Notes: generated from the sequence alone by a model not told the origin. Positions 53,065-62,583 are shown, counted from the first letter of the stretch. The stretch is 64,000 nucleotides of DNA from Sneathiella sp. (GCA_002706985.1 PAKP01000003.1:1-64000), one strand, 5' to 3'. Program-made: numbers and translations.

Positions 53065-53850
53065 TTACCTGTTAATAGAATCATATTCTTCGCCGACTAG
53101 CTTTGCTGCCTTCATTGCGGCGGCGGCACATTTATCCCGGTAGTTTTTGTTGTACCTGTTGCGGGGCATTGCAATGGCAATTGCTGCGATTACTTCGTCG
53201 TCTTTGTTGTATACGGGGGCGGCAACACCGGAGGCTTCTGCTGCCCATTCTCCTTGCGCTGTGCCCCATCCGTTTTCTTTGATATGCTCCAACCGGTCTA
53301 GAAGCACTTCTTTTGTCAGGCCATATTCCTTGGCAATCGAATCGGTCTCAATGAATGCGAAGAGTGACTCTCGTTCCCTCTCGGTCATACCTGAAACGAG
53401 GCAGGCGCCCGATCCGCTTAAATAAACACGATTGCGCCGTCCGACTTCCATGACATATCGAACGGGCTGCAGGCTGGCTTCAGTCGCAATAACAACGCGA
53501 TCCCAGCCCTCCCGAACGAGAATGGTGGCCGTTTCACCCGTTTCCTCCCGCGCGACGCGCAGATGCTTCCTAGAGATTTCTGCAAGGCCATCCCGATTGA
53601 GCATTGCATCAACCAGTGCCAGGCAACCAAAGGAGAGGGAGTATCTGTCGTTCGTGGGGTCCTGAACGAGCAACCCTTCATACACCAGAGTTCTGGCGAG
53701 GCGAAATGTGGTGACCTTGTTGAGTTTAAGCTCTTCGGTCAACTCCTTAAGAGACATGTCCCTGCTGCCACCTCTAAAGGTTCTTAGGACAGCGACTGCA
53801 CGGCTGACCGTTTGTAGATACTGCGTCGGATATGTCTTTGCCGCTTTCAC
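53065..53850 (-). CDS. IclR family transcriptional regulator
   Basis: 261 residues with an N-terminal winged helix (SLKELTEELKLNKVTTFRLA) and a C-terminal IclR effector-binding domain (REETGETATILVREGWDRVVI, then YLSGSGACLVSG and AAPVYNKDDEVIAAIAIAMP). GTG start with AGGAG upstream. It is divergent from the TRAP genes and upstream of the CoA-transferase gene, so it likely controls uptake and activation of one acid. A dyad in the divergent region is a candidate binding site. Confidence 0.92.
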   Translation of the reverse strand: MKAAKTYPTQYLQTVSRAVAVLRTFRGGSRDMSLKELTEELKLNKVTTFRLARTLVYEGLLVQDPTNDRYSLSFGCLALVDAMLNRDGLAEISRKHLRVAREETGETATILVREGWDRVVIATEASLQPVRYVMEVGRRNRVYLSGSGACLVSGMTERERESLFAFIETDSIAKEYGLTKEVLLDRLEHIKENGWGTAQGEWAAEASGVAAPVYNKDDEVIAAIAIAMPRNRYNKNYRDKCAAAAMKAAKLVGEEYDSINR

Positions 53851-53976
53851 AATGGTGTCTCCTGCATGTTAACTCGTCTTTCCTCAATGCGATCAGATAA
53901 CCCTTGCATCCATTTTGCTTGATGGTTCTTGACGATGCTAACTATTTTACATTATAGTTTCAATATAAGATATTAA

Positions 53977-53993
53977 ATTTCATATAATGAAAT
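53977..53993. promoter_or_regulatory. Candidate IclR operator
   Basis: ATTTCATATAATGAAAT is an inverted repeat (ATTTCA/TGAAAT, spacer TATAA) in the 241-base gap between the IclR and TRAP genes. The TTTCA...TGAAA symmetry is of the kind used by IclR-family regulators. Confidence 0.45.
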
Positions 53994-54091
53994 AATAGTA
54001 GCATTGATGCTTGATGTCGAGATAGTTTTTACGAAAAGCCGATGTTCGAGAACATTGGCTGTGGGGAAATATAGATTGGGGTAATAGAAGT

Positions 54092-55984
54092 ATGGGGATG
54101 AATACTCTGGCGCGGCTTCCTATGGCGATTGCGGCAGTAGCGATAACTCTGATTGCTATCTATACAGCCGGATTCGGTGTTTTTGACGAAGCTTTTCTGC
54201 GCGGAGGTACAATTGCTCTGGGTATCCTCGTTGCTTTATTCGCGTCATTGTTTGGGAGTGACGACGAGCAAGTTAAGCGGTCCTTTTGGGGGCAGGCCAC
54301 GGATGTTGCACTGATCTTTGCCATTGTGCTCTCTATATCGAACTTCTTCATTCTATATGAGGACCTGCAAACCGGACTTTTCGAGCTTTCCACATTCGAT
54401 TTATTCAGCGGTTGGTTGGGCGTCGTGGTTATATTGGAAATGACACGGCGCCTGTTTGGCCTTCCGTTGTTTCTGGTTACGGCAGGGGCGCTATTCTATT
54501 GTATTTTTGGGGATTACCTGCCATGGATTTTCGAGCATGCGGGCTTTTCAGCGGAGCAGGCGCTTTCGGTTATCTGGTTCAGTTTTGACGGTATATTCGG
54601 TCGGGCAATCGCTGTTGTTACGAATTTCATTCTGATCTTCATTGTTTTCGGCGCCATTCTCGACGGTGTGGGGGCAGGACAAAGTGTATTGAAGTTGGTC
54701 TTCCGGCTCACCCGCCGTTTCAAGGGAGGTCCGGCATATGCGGCTGTCGTTTCAAGCGCTGTTTTTGGCACGCTATCAGGAAGTGTCGCCGCAAATGTTG
54801 TAGGAACGGGTGTTTTCACCATTCCGATGACGAAGAGCCGGGGATTCTCCGCTAGATTTGCAGGTGCAATTGAGGCCGCCGCTTCCTCCGGCGGACAAAT
54901 AATGCCCCCGGTTATGGGGGCCGTCGCGTTCATCATGGCGGATGTAACGGGTATTCCATATCTCACCATTTGCCTCGCGGCACTTGTTCCAGCGCTATTC
55001 TTTTACAGCAGCCTGTTTTGCGCTGTCGGCCTTCAGGCGGCAAAACAAGACATTAAATTGGCGCCAGTTAAAGATGAAGACAGCATAACTGCATATGACT
55101 ATCGTTTCGCCGGGGCTCTCGGAATTGCCTTGTCTGCTATCGTTTTTTTGTTGGTAACGGGTAGCAGCCCTGCCTTGGCAGGATTTGTTGCGGTAATTAT
55201 TTCGCTTGCGTCCGGGTTTATTCTAAATCCGGAATTCCGGCGTGATCCGCTTCAGTTCTTAATAGTTCTTATCAAGGCTGGCCGAAGTTGCGCGACAATC
55301 ATTGTTGCTGTAGCCGCCATCGGTGTGGTCATTGGTGCCATGAATATGACGGGCCTGGGTCTCAGGTTTGCAAGCCTAATTCTCGCGGCTTCGGAAAACA
55401 ATGTTCTGCTTTCCCTGTTCTTTGTAATGGCCGGGTGCCTCATACTTGGAATGGGGATGCCGACAGTGCCGGCATATCTCATTATCGTTCTGGTCATGGG
55501 TTCGGCAATTGAGAGCATGGGTTTCTCGACACTGACCGTCCATCTTTTTGTTGTGTATTACGGGGTTCTTTCCTCTATTACCCCACCCGTCGCCCTGGCA
55601 GCATACGCAGCCGCTCCCATTAGCGGATCGAAACCGATGGAGACAGCTATTGAAGCCATACGAATTGCTCTTCCAGGATTCGTAATTCCCTTCTTTATTA
55701 TCTTCAATCCGTCCATCACGTTGGTTGAGGGTTTTTCAGCTCTGACGTTCATATGGGTGAGCATACGGCTCACGACGGCTGTTTGGTTGATAACTACCAG
55801 CTTACTAGCCTTTGATGCGGGTGTACTTCCACTTTGGCAACGCATCCTGCGTTTCGCAACTGCTATTGCCTTGATTGCGCCAATCCCTGTTGTCGAGATT
55901 TTGAGCTTTATTACAGCCCTTTTCTGCATCGGGTATCAGCGCATTTTTAGGCAAAGACATGCGGCTACGAAAATAAATCTATAA
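54092..55984 (+). CDS. TRAP transporter fused small/large permease (TAXI type)
   Basis: 630 residues with about sixteen helices: a DctQ-like N-terminal part to about residue 170 fused to a DctM-like part. The latter has GSVAANVVGTGVFTIPMTKSRGFS and GGQIMPPVMGAVAFIMADVTG, as in the 4TM/12TM fusions that pair with TAXI receptors. Inner membrane. It starts a plus-strand operon with the TAXI receptor (17 bases downstream) and a serine hydrolase. Driven by an ion gradient; substrate unknown, possibly an acid activated by the divergent CoA-transferase. Confidence 0.9.
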   Translation: MGMNTLARLPMAIAAVAITLIAIYTAGFGVFDEAFLRGGTIALGILVALFASLFGSDDEQVKRSFWGQATDVALIFAIVLSISNFFILYEDLQTGLFELSTFDLFSGWLGVVVILEMTRRLFGLPLFLVTAGALFYCIFGDYLPWIFEHAGFSAEQALSVIWFSFDGIFGRAIAVVTNFILIFIVFGAILDGVGAGQSVLKLVFRLTRRFKGGPAYAAVVSSAVFGTLSGSVAANVVGTGVFTIPMTKSRGFSARFAGAIEAAASSGGQIMPPVMGAVAFIMADVTGIPYLTICLAALVPALFFYSSLFCAVGLQAAKQDIKLAPVKDEDSITAYDYRFAGALGIALSAIVFLLVTGSSPALAGFVAVIISLASGFILNPEFRRDPLQFLIVLIKAGRSCATIIVAVAAIGVVIGAMNMTGLGLRFASLILAASENNVLLSLFFVMAGCLILGMGMPTVPAYLIIVLVMGSAIESMGFSTLTVHLFVVYYGVLSSITPPVALAAYAAAPISGSKPMETAIEAIRIALPGFVIPFFIIFNPSITLVEGFSALTFIWVSIRLTTAVWLITTSLLAFDAGVLPLWQRILRFATAIALIAPIPVVEILSFITALFCIGYQRIFRQRHAATKINL

Positions 55985-56001
55985 ATTGAAAGGAAAATGA
56001 A

Positions 56002-57033
56002 ATGACTAAATTTCTGATATCGCCATCGATAGTAGCGTTCATCTGCGCCCTAACCACCTTTGCGTTTCCACAGATTGTGAGTGCAAAGGACTTTTATAGA
56101 ATGGCAACACTGGGGCCGGGTACGACGCCATATATGGTATCAACAACCTTCGCAACCATCGTCAACAAGGAACTCAAGGATCAAGAGATTCAGGTGAATG
56201 CCACGGGTAAAGGAACTCAGCACGCAATTGAAGCCGCAAAAGGTCAACTGGATTTCTTTATTACAGCTAACATTGTTCAGCGCCTGATGTCATCCGGCAA
56301 GGCGATGTATAGTAAAATCTCGACTGCGCCTGAAATGTCTAAGAAGCTTAGGTCTCTTTTTATGTTTCCGGCAGGTACGTACCATTTCGTTGTCTATGAG
56401 AAATCCGGTATAAAGGAAATAAAGGATATAAAGGACAAGAAAGTATTCGTTGGGCCGAAGGGTTCCGCCATAAACAACGTAGTGCAAGCAATTATCAAAG
56501 GAAGTACCGGGTATGAGGCCGGCAAGGATTATGAAGCTGTTGAGACAAGTTTCGATGCTGGCGGTGCGGCATTTCAGGACCAGCGCGTCGATGTCTACGT
56601 CAATATCACAAATCCTCCGAGCCCGGTCATTTCGCAGGTTTCTCTAACAAATGAAATCCGCCTCCTTGATCTTGGGGATGTTTCAAGTAATCCGGAGCTG
56701 ACAAAACTTTATGAAAACCGCCCTGGCCGTTTTATTGCGACAATAGCCGCCGATGCGTACGGTGAAAACCAGATGAATACGAGTGAAGTGCAAACGCTCG
56801 GAGCTTATATGGGCATGGCGACAAATGAAGATGTACCGGAAGAAGATGTATACAACATGCTCAAGATATTCTGGACTGGCCTGGACGAAATGAAATCCGA
56901 ATCGCCTTGGCTTTCGGCAATTTCGTTGGACTCCGTGTTCGCCAGTGCCAATATGCCGTTACATCTGGGTGCCGTGAAATACTATCAGGAAGTTGGTCTT
57001 GAAATTCCGGCAGAGTTGCTTCCGGCGAACTGA
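56002..57033 (+). CDS. TAXI family TRAP solute receptor
   Basis: 343 residues with a Sec signal (cleavage near IVSAKDF). The mature protein has the TAXI layout: FYRMATLGPGTTPYMVSTTFA, QVNATGKGTQHAIEAAKGQLDFF, DKKVFVGPKGSAINNV. It captures the substrate in the periplasm and hands it to the fused permease encoded just upstream. AAAGGAAA ribosome-binding site. It differs from DctP receptors such as the one at 2489. Confidence 0.9.
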   Translation: MTKFLISPSIVAFICALTTFAFPQIVSAKDFYRMATLGPGTTPYMVSTTFATIVNKELKDQEIQVNATGKGTQHAIEAAKGQLDFFITANIVQRLMSSGKAMYSKISTAPEMSKKLRSLFMFPAGTYHFVVYEKSGIKEIKDIKDKKVFVGPKGSAINNVVQAIIKGSTGYEAGKDYEAVETSFDAGGAAFQDQRVDVYVNITNPPSPVISQVSLTNEIRLLDLGDVSSNPELTKLYENRPGRFIATIAADAYGENQMNTSEVQTLGAYMGMATNEDVPEEDVYNMLKIFWTGLDEMKSESPWLSAISLDSVFASANMPLHLGAVKYYQEVGLEIPAELLPAN

Positions 57034-57060
57034 GCTTAGGTATAGTAGGAAGTAAAGAAC

Positions 57061-58236
57061 ATGCCCACGCCCGATTTTACAAAGCTTGATAGTTTGCTTT
57101 CGGAATATGTCTCTTCGAAAAAGCTCTCGGGCGTGGTTTCCATTGTGACGAACGTGGATGAAATATTGTATTCCAAAATAGAGGGAGTTCAGGATCTGGC
57201 TTCCCGCGTTCCCATGACATGGGAGTCCATTTTCCGGATTTACTCCATGACGAAACCGGTCACCAGCGTAGCGGCCATGATGATGTGGGAAGCCGGAAAA
57301 TTTGATCTTGATGATCCGGTTTCAGATTATTTGCCGGCCTTTAAAAACTCAACCGTTCTGGAGGAAGATGGAACTGTTCGTCCGGCAACAAGGCAGGTAA
57401 CCATCCGCGATCTTCTCAGTCATACTGCAGGTATGACGCTTCCGGCATTTGCTGAGAACCATTTGGTTCCGATGTATCTGGATAATGATCTGGATGGCAT
57501 GCGGAGTAGGGGGAGCCTGATTGAGGTGGTTGACAGGCTGGGACAATTGCCGCTGCTGTTCGATCCTGGCTCGCAATGGTCCTATAGTATGGCTACGGAC
57601 GTTGTTGGTCGGCTGGTTGAGGTATGGAGCGGTTTGACGCTGAGTGAGTTTTTCCAAAGGCGGATTTTCAAGCCGCTCAAAATGAACGATACGGCGTTTA
57701 CTCTGGCGGAAAAAGACAAGCATCGTATGACGACGAATTATTCGGTGGAGGGCGATAAGCTGAATAGCGTTATTGATGCGGGAGAGACAAGCAGCTATCT
57801 CACCCCTCCCGAATTTACATCCGGGTCGGGGGGACTACTTTCAACGGCCGGAGATTATCTCCAGTTTACTCGGATGTTATTGAATGGAGGCACCTTGAAT
57901 AATACTCAGATCCTCCAGCCCGCTACTGTTGAATTAATGGCAAAAAACCATCTTGATGGCGATATGGCAGATATGGGTGCCGAAGGATTTAACGGGGCTT
58001 CCTGGCAGGGCATTGGATTTGGCCTGGGATTTAGTGCTGTTGTCGATCCAGAGAAAGCGGGCTATGGTCCCGAAGTCTCCGATTGGGGTTGGACCGGTGC
58101 TGCGGGTACCGTCTTCTTCGTCAATCCAGCGCTCAACATGGCGGCAATATTGTTGACCCAATATATGCCATCGCGCGCCTACCCTCTGCGACTGCAATTT
58201 CGCAAGGCGGTTTATGACTCGTTCTCGGTCCACTGA
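57061..58236 (+). CDS. Serine hydrolase, class C beta-lactamase-like / esterase
   Basis: 391 residues, no signal peptide. The nucleophile motif SMTKPVTS (S-x-x-K) is near residue 62, a Tyr-containing WSYSMATDVVGRL block near 180 supplies the second motif, and WGWTGAAGT near the end corresponds to the third. This is the EstB/PenP-like esterase pattern, so the likely activity is hydrolysis of an ester or lactone in the cytoplasm. The gene follows the TAXI receptor by 27 bases, so its substrate may be the transported compound. Confidence 0.88.
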   Translation: MPTPDFTKLDSLLSEYVSSKKLSGVVSIVTNVDEILYSKIEGVQDLASRVPMTWESIFRIYSMTKPVTSVAAMMMWEAGKFDLDDPVSDYLPAFKNSTVLEEDGTVRPATRQVTIRDLLSHTAGMTLPAFAENHLVPMYLDNDLDGMRSRGSLIEVVDRLGQLPLLFDPGSQWSYSMATDVVGRLVEVWSGLTLSEFFQRRIFKPLKMNDTAFTLAEKDKHRMTTNYSVEGDKLNSVIDAGETSSYLTPPEFTSGSGGLLSTAGDYLQFTRMLLNGGTLNNTQILQPATVELMAKNHLDGDMADMGAEGFNGASWQGIGFGLGFSAVVDPEKAGYGPEVSDWGWTGAAGTVFFVNPALNMAAILLTQYMPSRAYPLRLQFRKAVYDSFSVH

Positions 58237-58589
58237 CCGATGATTTAATGCTTATGAGTTTAACGGTTCTCAAAATTTAAATTTTTATTGGTAGATTTTC
58301 CGGTATGAGAATAATGCTTAAGAGTGTCGCAAGCTGGATGATTTAAAAATGTAAAATCGATTGCATGAACATTCAAACTTGTCAGCCCCTCCACTAAGCA
58401 AATTATAACAAAAAGCAACCGCCTTACTAAGCCATATAAAAACGAGCTGAGTGTTCAGACTGATACATTGGGCTTTAGAAAAATGGCGCCCAAGCTCGGA
58501 ATTGAACCACCGACAGGCAGATCGCACATCGGCATGCTGTGTGAGTGCGGAATATGCGATTAAAGAAAGATGCAACCAGTAAGTAGCTA
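58237..58589. other. AT-rich intergenic region with a tRNA 3'-end-like fragment
   Basis: About 350 bases without a convincing gene. The minus strand at 58484-58516 resembles the last 33 bases of tRNA-Phe: variable loop TGTC, T-arm GGTGGTTCAATTCCGAG and a 3' end GGGCGCCA followed by a T-run. From memory of the E. coli tRNA-Phe sequence about 25 of 33 positions agree. The 5' half does not fold as a tRNA, so this is a fragment such as an attachment-site or decayed tRNA. Confidence 0.4.
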
Positions 58590-59116
58590 ATGATGGCCAG
58601 CATCTATTCTAGTTTTCCAACTAAATCAGATGGTGTTCTTACTTTAGGGGGAACTGTTACAAAGAAACGCAGACTTGCCGCTATCTTAGCTGTGGATGTC
58701 GTCGATTATTCTCGTCTGATGGTTGAGGATCAATCTGGCACATTGGTCGTGCTTAGGCAATTGCCCGATATTCCAGTTTTTCTTATCGGGGCAAATCGGT
58801 TGGCTCGGAGTTTACTCACTAATACATACAGTTTTTGGCGATTGCTCATTATCTGTCAGGGGATTACGAGGTGGCTGTCTCGGTGTTTCGAGAACGTCTG
58901 CTATTGGCCAAGGATAAGGATATTGGCAGTGCTTGGCTTGTCTCGACGCTTGATCATTTGGGTAAAATAACCGAGGCACAAAAAGTATGGGCAGACTTTC
59001 GCCTGATCAATCTGGAGTTTCCGTTTGGAGCAAGACTGTTACATCTGGCGTTCACCGATCCTTCGTTTGCGGAAAAGGTCATGGCAGGCTTGGCAAAAGC
59101 CGGCCTGACTATCTAG
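58590..59116 (+). pseudogene. Remnant of a class III adenylate cyclase with TPR repeats
   Basis: The first part encodes KKRRLAAILAVDVVDYSRLM followed by EDQSGTLVVL, the start of the class III cyclase family fused to TPR repeats. It then runs into unrelated sequence. From about 58829, in another frame, the reading FLAIAHYLSGDYEVAVSVF then STLDHLGKITEAQKVWADF and AFTDPSFAEKVMAGLAKAGL matches the C-terminal TPR region of the same family. The roughly 500-residue middle (catalytic cyclase domain and most TPRs) is missing and the ends are out of frame, so the gene is dead, disrupted by a large internal deletion. Confidence 0.85.
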
Positions 59117-59259
59117 ACTAGGTGCGATCAAAGGTCTCTAAATGATCCTTTTTAAACTGGCGGGAGCCATATATGCTGTTGATAGTGAATCCCCGTTTCC
59201 GCCTGGAACTGTTCAACAATGGCTTTTCTATTAGACCATAAAATTCAGTAGGTTATATA

Positions 59260-59724
59260 ATGAATGATGTAGTTGATTTGACGAACAAAGATAGTTTTAG
59301 GCACTGGACTCCCGTAACTATTCGTTTTTCGGATCAAGATCCTTTGCAGCACGTAAATAATATAGCATACGCGGCATATTTTGAGGCGGCACGAACCATG
59401 TTTTTAGGCGGATTATTAAATGCTAATGAGAACGTGGGAATAGATTTTATTCAAGCTCGTGTTTTGATTGATTTTGTGAAAGAAAAACACTACCCCAACA
59501 TAGTTCATGTTGGTACAAGGGTTAGCAAACTAGGGACTAAATCGATAACGACAGGGTATGGATGTTTTGTCGGAGATGAATGTGTTGCTACATCAGAAAG
59601 CGTAAATGTGTTCTTCTCAACTGTGGAACGTAAATCTGTCACTATTCCCGATGCTGTTCGGGCGAATTTAGAAGCAGACCCTATGCAAGAACACAACAAA
59701 AGTGGATATAGTCGAAACCACTAA
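59260..59724 (+). CDS. Acyl-CoA thioesterase, hotdog (4HBT) fold
   Basis: 154 residues with the YbgC/4HBT pattern TIRFSDQDPLQHVNNIAYAAYFEAAR, where Asp acts with water on the thioester. VHVGTRVSKLGTKSITTGYG is the central strand-helix segment. No signal peptide. The composition is visibly AT-richer than most neighbours and the gene follows a pseudogene, which suggests recent acquisition. Substrate, a short or medium acyl-CoA, is a guess from the family. Confidence 0.85.
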   Translation: MNDVVDLTNKDSFRHWTPVTIRFSDQDPLQHVNNIAYAAYFEAARTMFLGGLLNANENVGIDFIQARVLIDFVKEKHYPNIVHVGTRVSKLGTKSITTGYGCFVGDECVATSESVNVFFSTVERKSVTIPDAVRANLEADPMQEHNKSGYSRNH

Positions 59725-59798
59725 CACTCCAAGTTCGGATTTCCTCGCATGTGTAACGCGCCGACCCGCTCATTCTTATGAAAAAGCCGTTGAACTGG

Positions 59799-60581
59799 TT
59801 AATCTATGACAACGTTGGCCTGGACGGATTGGTGCAGTAGCTCGATCTGTCCGAACCCGCTGAGAAAGGGAACTTCAGCTGCATCAAGCCCAACGCCAAT
59901 CCTTGCTATCTCATTCGCTTCTGCCATGCCTGAAGTATCAACAAGATGCCAGCTTCCCGCCAAATAAATCTCTGCTACCGCATGAAAATCAGGCGGGACT
60001 ACTCCTGGAGCATAGACGCTGGTAAAGCGTGCAGGAATGCCAGAGGCGCGCGAAAACGTGATCATTAGATGAGCAAAGTCGCGGCAGACGCCTTGACGCT
60101 GCACGAAGGTGTCGAAGGCAGTCGTTTGGTTATTGCTTGAGCCCGACACATATCGCATCTTTTTTATAATCCAGTCCCGCATTGCCGCAATGCGCGCGCC
60201 GCCCTCATATTCTCCGAACTCCGTGGCTGCAAAGGACTGAAATTCAACCGAGGGGCAATATCGCGACGGCATTAAATATCGGACCGTGTCACCGGGCAGA
60301 AGATGCAGTGGTACGGCGTCCATATTAGCAAGTTTGAGGGCCGGTCGATCAACAGAAACGCGCGCTGTATAGTGACATGTAAACTCATCATTCATGCGGA
60401 GCCAAATGCGATCGCCAATGCCCTCCTGAGCGGCGACCCGTGCGAAATGCTCATATGTTCCCAACTTAAGATTTGTGCTCAATAACTGTTGATCGGGAAG
60501 ATCGGCAATCTCGATCTGCATCAAAATATCGGTTGGCTCTTTCAGGCGATAATGTAACTGAACATCAATATCCAACTGCAT
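59799..60581 (-). CDS. Transglutaminase-like cysteine protease family protein
   Basis: 260 residues: an N-terminal beta-rich region (LDIDVQLHYRLKEPTDILMQIEIADLPDQ in pieces) and a transglutaminase-like core with catalytic Cys in GVCRDFAHLMITFSRASGIPARF, His in DFHAVAEIYL and Asp in HLVDTSGM. Members are mostly predicted proteases or ligases. ATG with AGGAAACCCCC upstream. Single gene, converging on the thioesterase. The 293 bases upstream hold no recognisable gene. Confidence 0.88.
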   Translation of the reverse strand: MQLDIDVQLHYRLKEPTDILMQIEIADLPDQQLLSTNLKLGTYEHFARVAAQEGIGDRIWLRMNDEFTCHYTARVSVDRPALKLANMDAVPLHLLPGDTVRYLMPSRYCPSVEFQSFAATEFGEYEGGARIAAMRDWIIKKMRYVSGSSNNQTTAFDTFVQRQGVCRDFAHLMITFSRASGIPARFTSVYAPGVVPPDFHAVAEIYLAGSWHLVDTSGMAEANEIARIGVGLDAAEVPFLSGFGQIELLHQSVQANVVID

Positions 60582-60874
60582 GGGGGTTTCCTAAAGAAAT
60601 TCAGTACGATGGTTTCAGACGCTACAAACCGATACGAGAGCCGTGGAGCTTGCGAGTTGAAAATCATATCAACTGATTTATTGCCATATCATCGGATGAT
60701 GTCGGCTTTTTATTCATGCCTAACGGTCAGTCAATGGCATTAAAGATATGGTGCAAATTTCAGTATAAATCATTTGGCTTCACATGTCTTGCATTGTTCT
60801 CAACGTGAAAAACTGTCGCTAGGGGCGGCAATGAACCACGGACAGACAGATATCGCGTCGGCACTTGCAAAAGT

Positions 60875-61438
60875 CTAACGCATGCTGGATTCAATCAATG
60901 TCATCGCGGCTCTTTTGGCATCCTGTGCTGGGTTCTCTGTATGTCCGAGATGCGCAGATACAATCGCCCCCTCTTTTAGCAGTAACAATTGCCGCGCAAT
61001 TGCACTGGGGCCTGACAGGTTTGCCTTTTCCGCAATGGCTGTAAAATGCCTCTCCAGCATGCGTTTATGATCAGCAGACTGTTTATGAATAGGATGAGTG
61101 GGATCCTGATATTCCGATGATGCCTTGATAAACATGCATCCCTTGTAGCCTGGCTCATCAAACCATTCTTCCAGTGCATCAAACATAGCTATCAATTGAT
61201 CTTTCGGATCTTTCGCCAACTCTTCAATACGACGATATAGCCAATTCCGAAAATACTCATCTCGCAACCTCAGCACGGCAAGGATCAGGTCCTCTTTCGT
61301 GCGAAAGTGCTTATACATTGACGTTTTTGAAATGCCCGTTTCCTTTACCAACATGTCCATACCGGTCGCATGGAAGCCGTGCTGATAAAAAATCTGTAAT
61401 GCCTTCTGTACTAATTCATCTCGTTTTGTTGGTCGCAT
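60875..61438 (-). CDS. TetR family transcriptional regulator
   Basis: 187 residues. The N-terminal helix-turn-helix (ALQIFYQHGFHATGMDMLV, ETGISKTSMYKHFRTKEDL) is of TetR type; the ligand domain has a DAxxLFDALEEWF-like segment and resembles the AcrR/NemR branch with a conserved Cys (YKGCMFIKA) of the type often used for sensing electrophiles. It is divergent from the isochorismatase gene. Matching palindromes at 61455-61464 and 61607-61618 indicate autoregulation and control of the divergent genes. Confidence 0.92.
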   Translation of the reverse strand: MRPTKRDELVQKALQIFYQHGFHATGMDMLVKETGISKTSMYKHFRTKEDLILAVLRLRDEYFRNWLYRRIEELAKDPKDQLIAMFDALEEWFDEPGYKGCMFIKASSEYQDPTHPIHKQSADHKRMLERHFTAIAEKANLSGPSAIARQLLLLKEGAIVSAHLGHTENPAQDAKRAAMTLIESSMR

Positions 61439-61454
61439 ATTATCTCTATAATTG

Positions 61455-61464
61455 ACTGATCAGT
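61455..61464. promoter_or_regulatory. TetR operator 1, upstream of the regulator gene
   Basis: ACTGATCAGT is a perfect palindrome 16 bases before the tetR-family start codon. Together with the bases after it (AAA) it matches the second site on the pattern ACYGATCRGTAAA. Confidence 0.7.
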
Positions 61465-61606
61465 AAATATTATTTAGGTGTTTTAGGGTGTAATGTCAAT
61501 AAGAAAACTCCAATTTTATGGCCTAAATTTCGCCATATAGAGTTATTTCCGTAAATACTTTAATATTATCCCTTGACAAAGTGAACAGATCTGTACATTT
61601 ATAGTG

Positions 61607-61618
61607 TACCGATCGGTA
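61607..61618. promoter_or_regulatory. TetR operator 2, upstream of the isochorismatase-like gene
   Basis: TACCGATCGGTA is a perfect palindrome sharing ACYGATCRGTAAA with operator 1. A good -35 box TTGACA lies at 61573-61578 and the operator would cover the -10/start region, so repression by the TetR protein is the simplest reading. Confidence 0.75.
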
Positions 61619-61666
61619 AACAATAACACTACTTCAACGAGAGCCACGCTAAATCAAATGGAGATC

Positions 61667-62467
61667 ATGATGAAAAGCCTGCTTAAATTCACCTTTGGAA
61701 AGCAAATTCGCGCCCGCTTCTTCTCACTCGCAACCGCGATTGTGCTGACACTGACTGTTATTGGTAACGCTGTTCAAGCTGATAACAGCGGTCTGCCGGA
61801 TCCCGGCTTTGAGATTGTTAAGGGAAGAACAGCACTTGTTGTCACGGATCCGCAAAACGACTTCCTAAGCCCTGACGGTGTCACTTGGGGCGTTGTAGGA
61901 AAGAACGTCGAGACCAATGGTACGGTGGAAAATATCGACAAGTTATTTGCCGCAGCCAAAAAGGTGGAAATGCCAGTCTTCATTTCTCCCCACTATTACT
62001 ATCCGCATGATCACGGTTGGAAGTTTGAAGGCGCACTGGAAACTTTGATGCATAAAATTGGCATGTTTGATCGCGAGGGCCCGCTTTCGACGGATAAGTT
62101 AGAAGGATCTGGCGCAGACTGGCTCGATCAATACAAAAAGTACATCAATGACGGCAAAACGGTGGTTACCAGCCCTCACAAGGTATATGGCCCTGAAACG
62201 AATGATCTTGTCTTGCAACTGCGTAAACAAGGAATCGACAAAGTTATTCTCGCTGGCATGTCCGCAAATCTGTGCACAGAATCTCATATGCGGGAACTTG
62301 TAGAGCAAGGCTTCGAGGTAATGGTCGTTCCTGATGCAACGGGCGCGGCGCAGGTGCCGGGCTATGACGGTTTTGCCGCCGCGGTGACGAACTTCCGCAT
62401 GATTGCCAGCCATATTGCGGATACTGAGAAGACGGTCGCCGCGATCGAAGCTTCCGCAACGAAATAA
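61667..62467 (+). CDS. Exported isochorismatase-family cysteine hydrolase
   Basis: About 266 residues from ATG 61667, which has TGGAGA five bases upstream; the longer frame from GTG 61604 overlaps the TetR operator and is rejected. A long hydrophobic signal (SLATAIVLTLTVIGNAVQA) points to the periplasm. The catalytic residues of the family are in place: Asp in LVVTDPQNDFLS, Lys in SPHKVYG, Cys in ILAGMSANLCTES. It hydrolyses a small amide, carbamate or vinyl-ether substrate; which one is unclear. First of three genes likely released from TetR repression together. Confidence 0.88.
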   Translation: MMKSLLKFTFGKQIRARFFSLATAIVLTLTVIGNAVQADNSGLPDPGFEIVKGRTALVVTDPQNDFLSPDGVTWGVVGKNVETNGTVENIDKLFAAAKKVEMPVFISPHYYYPHDHGWKFEGALETLMHKIGMFDREGPLSTDKLEGSGADWLDQYKKYINDGKTVVTSPHKVYGPETNDLVLQLRKQGIDKVILAGMSANLCTESHMRELVEQGFEVMVVPDATGAAQVPGYDGFAAAVTNFRMIASHIADTEKTVAAIEASATK

Positions 62468-62583
62468 GCAGAGCATTTACGTACATCTTGCCCTCGGGCG
62501 AAGCAGCCTCCGGCGATCCATCTCCCTTCCCCCAACCGGATCGTCGGAGGCAATCTTCAAGCACAAACATCAGGAATTGAACA

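Noticed and set aside
58517..58590. A full tRNA gene on the minus strand ending at 58484
   Set aside because: The T-arm and 3' end look right but the anticodon arm has a mismatch and no U33, and no D-arm or matching acceptor 5' strand is found.
61604..61666. GTG start for the isochorismatase-like gene at 61604
   Set aside because: It lies in the TetR operator and promoter region and has no ribosome-binding site; ATG 61667 has one and gives a normal signal peptide.
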